A DNA stretch of 6,236 nucleotides, taken from Phycisphaeraceae bacterium. GTDB lineage: Bacteria > Planctomycetota > Phycisphaerae > Phycisphaerales > UBA1924. Below the pieces are notes generated by a model. It did no database searches. It saw nothing but the letters and a program-made list of their open reading frames with translations, and had not been told where the DNA came from. The position numbers and the translations under genes are program-made. Location of the stretch: contig WUAK01000171.1 of assembly GCA_009827205.1 (NCBI GenBank), positions 1 to 6,236 on the forward strand. Reading direction: 5' to 3'. Positions 5,664 to 6,236 of this stretch are shown in pieces (position 1 is the stretch's first letter; each line of letters begins with the position of its first letter).

Positions 5664-6236
5664 ATGAGATTGTTGATTGCCTTTATGATGACTATCCCGG
5701 CTGCACTCGTTGGCGCCGATGAGAATGACCTCGCAGGCCTGCTTGGCTCGCCTAGTTGGGAAGCAACAAGCAGTTCCATCCGGTCCAACGCGCTGTCTGG
5801 ACCGCTGGATTCTCCGAACGAGGGTGACGGCACATTTATTAAAATTAGAGCGGGCGGTATGTTCGTCAGCGCCGACGGAGAGATTACCTCTGGCGACATC
5901 ATCGGCGGCTCAACAAACGTGCTCGATATCGAGGACACGCTCGGTCAGGATACAGACGAGGTCAGCCCCATCGGCAGTGTCGCTGTGGCGATCCCGATCA
6001 TCGATCTGCTGATTGAACTCGGGTACGTCGGTTCGTACACGTTCGACGGCTCAACGACAAACTCCGTCAGCTTTGCTGACCAGGAATTTACCGGAACAGT
6101 CGATAGTTCCGAGGATCTCGACATCTACGAGCTCAATGTGATGTACGAACTCGCTGAGCTCAAGTTCTTTACGTTCTATATCGGAGGCGGTGCACGAGTG
6201 ATCGACGCAGAGGCCGAGATCTCGGGCATGGTCAGT
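5664..6236 (+). CDS. Exported, probable outer-membrane beta-barrel protein (C-terminus beyond right edge)
   Basis: The frame stays open from the ATG at 5664 to the window end (191 residues), so the gene is partial. Residues 1-18 form a short signal peptide: R2, a hydrophobic core, then V-G-A before D19-E20. The mature part has alternating polar/hydrophobic strands typical of outer-membrane barrels: about 57-74, 101-129 (broken by a loop) and 152-181, with aromatic residues near strand ends (Y121, Y125, Y155, Y161, F168, F169, Y172). Acidic, glycine- and serine-rich stretches between them (87-100, 127-151) would be surface loops. The layout (strand, an acidic L-D-I-E-D-T-L-G loop, then an LDIYELNVMYEL strand pair) resembles small barrel proteins of the OmpW/OmpA-like kind common in planctomycetes, but I cannot name a family. 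The function could be a pore or a structural envelope role. Confidence 0.75.
   Translation, partial: MRLLIAFMMTIPAALVGADENDLAGLLGSPSWEATSSSIRSNALSGPLDSPNEGDGTFIKIRAGGMFVSADGEITSGDIIGGSTNVLDIEDTLGQDTDEVSPIGSVAVAIPIIDLLIELGYVGSYTFDGSTTNSVSFADQEFTGTVDSSEDLDIYELNVMYELAELKFFTFYIGGGARVIDAEAEISGMVS

Overview
The window is GC-rich bacterial chromosomal DNA (most of it roughly 60-65% G+C by eye), densely packed with protein-coding genes. I see no RNA genes, CRISPR array, insertion sequence or phage module. Several things fit a marine planctomycete, perhaps of the Phycisphaerae: weak or absent Shine-Dalgarno sites, a probable leaderless gene, a Gram-negative-type outer-membrane barrel protein, and a large unclassified coiled-coil protein. 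This placement is inference; no marker gene is present.

Layout from left to right. (1) 1-375, minus: the first 125 residues of a DUF2971-family protein that runs off the left edge. At about 47% G+C it is clearly AT-richer than its neighbours. (2) 377-1417 (or to 1459), minus: a ten-helix EamA/DMT-family transporter whose stop codon lies 1 nt before the DUF2971 start. (3) About 1418-1550: a divergent intergenic region with three GGTGT/ACACC half-sites. (4) 1551-3059, plus: a 502-residue coiled-coil protein ending in a single C-terminal membrane segment, with no recognisable family. (5) 3060-3162: an intergenic region with two short inverted repeats. (6) 3163-3921 and 3928-4743, plus: an FCD-type GntR regulator and a TauE/SafE-family exporter 6 nt apart, very probably one operon. 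(7) 4773-5630, plus: a serine alpha/beta-hydrolase with an apparently leaderless promoter. (8) 5664 to the right edge, plus: an exported, probably outer-membrane beta-barrel protein, cut by the window end, with a good Shine-Dalgarno site and a promoter core almost identical to that of the hydrolase.

How the genes may work together: the regulator and exporter look like a ligand-responsive efflux unit for a small organic acid or sulfur-containing anion. The hydrolase and the barrel protein each appear to have their own promoter, so shared function is not implied. The transporter and DUF2971 gene form a same-strand pair by spacing, but their base composition differs so much that the DUF2971 gene is probably a recent acquisition. 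The least explained items are the tail-anchored coiled-coil protein, the half-site cluster upstream of it, and the repeated TA(G/C)ACTCGCGTC promoter core.
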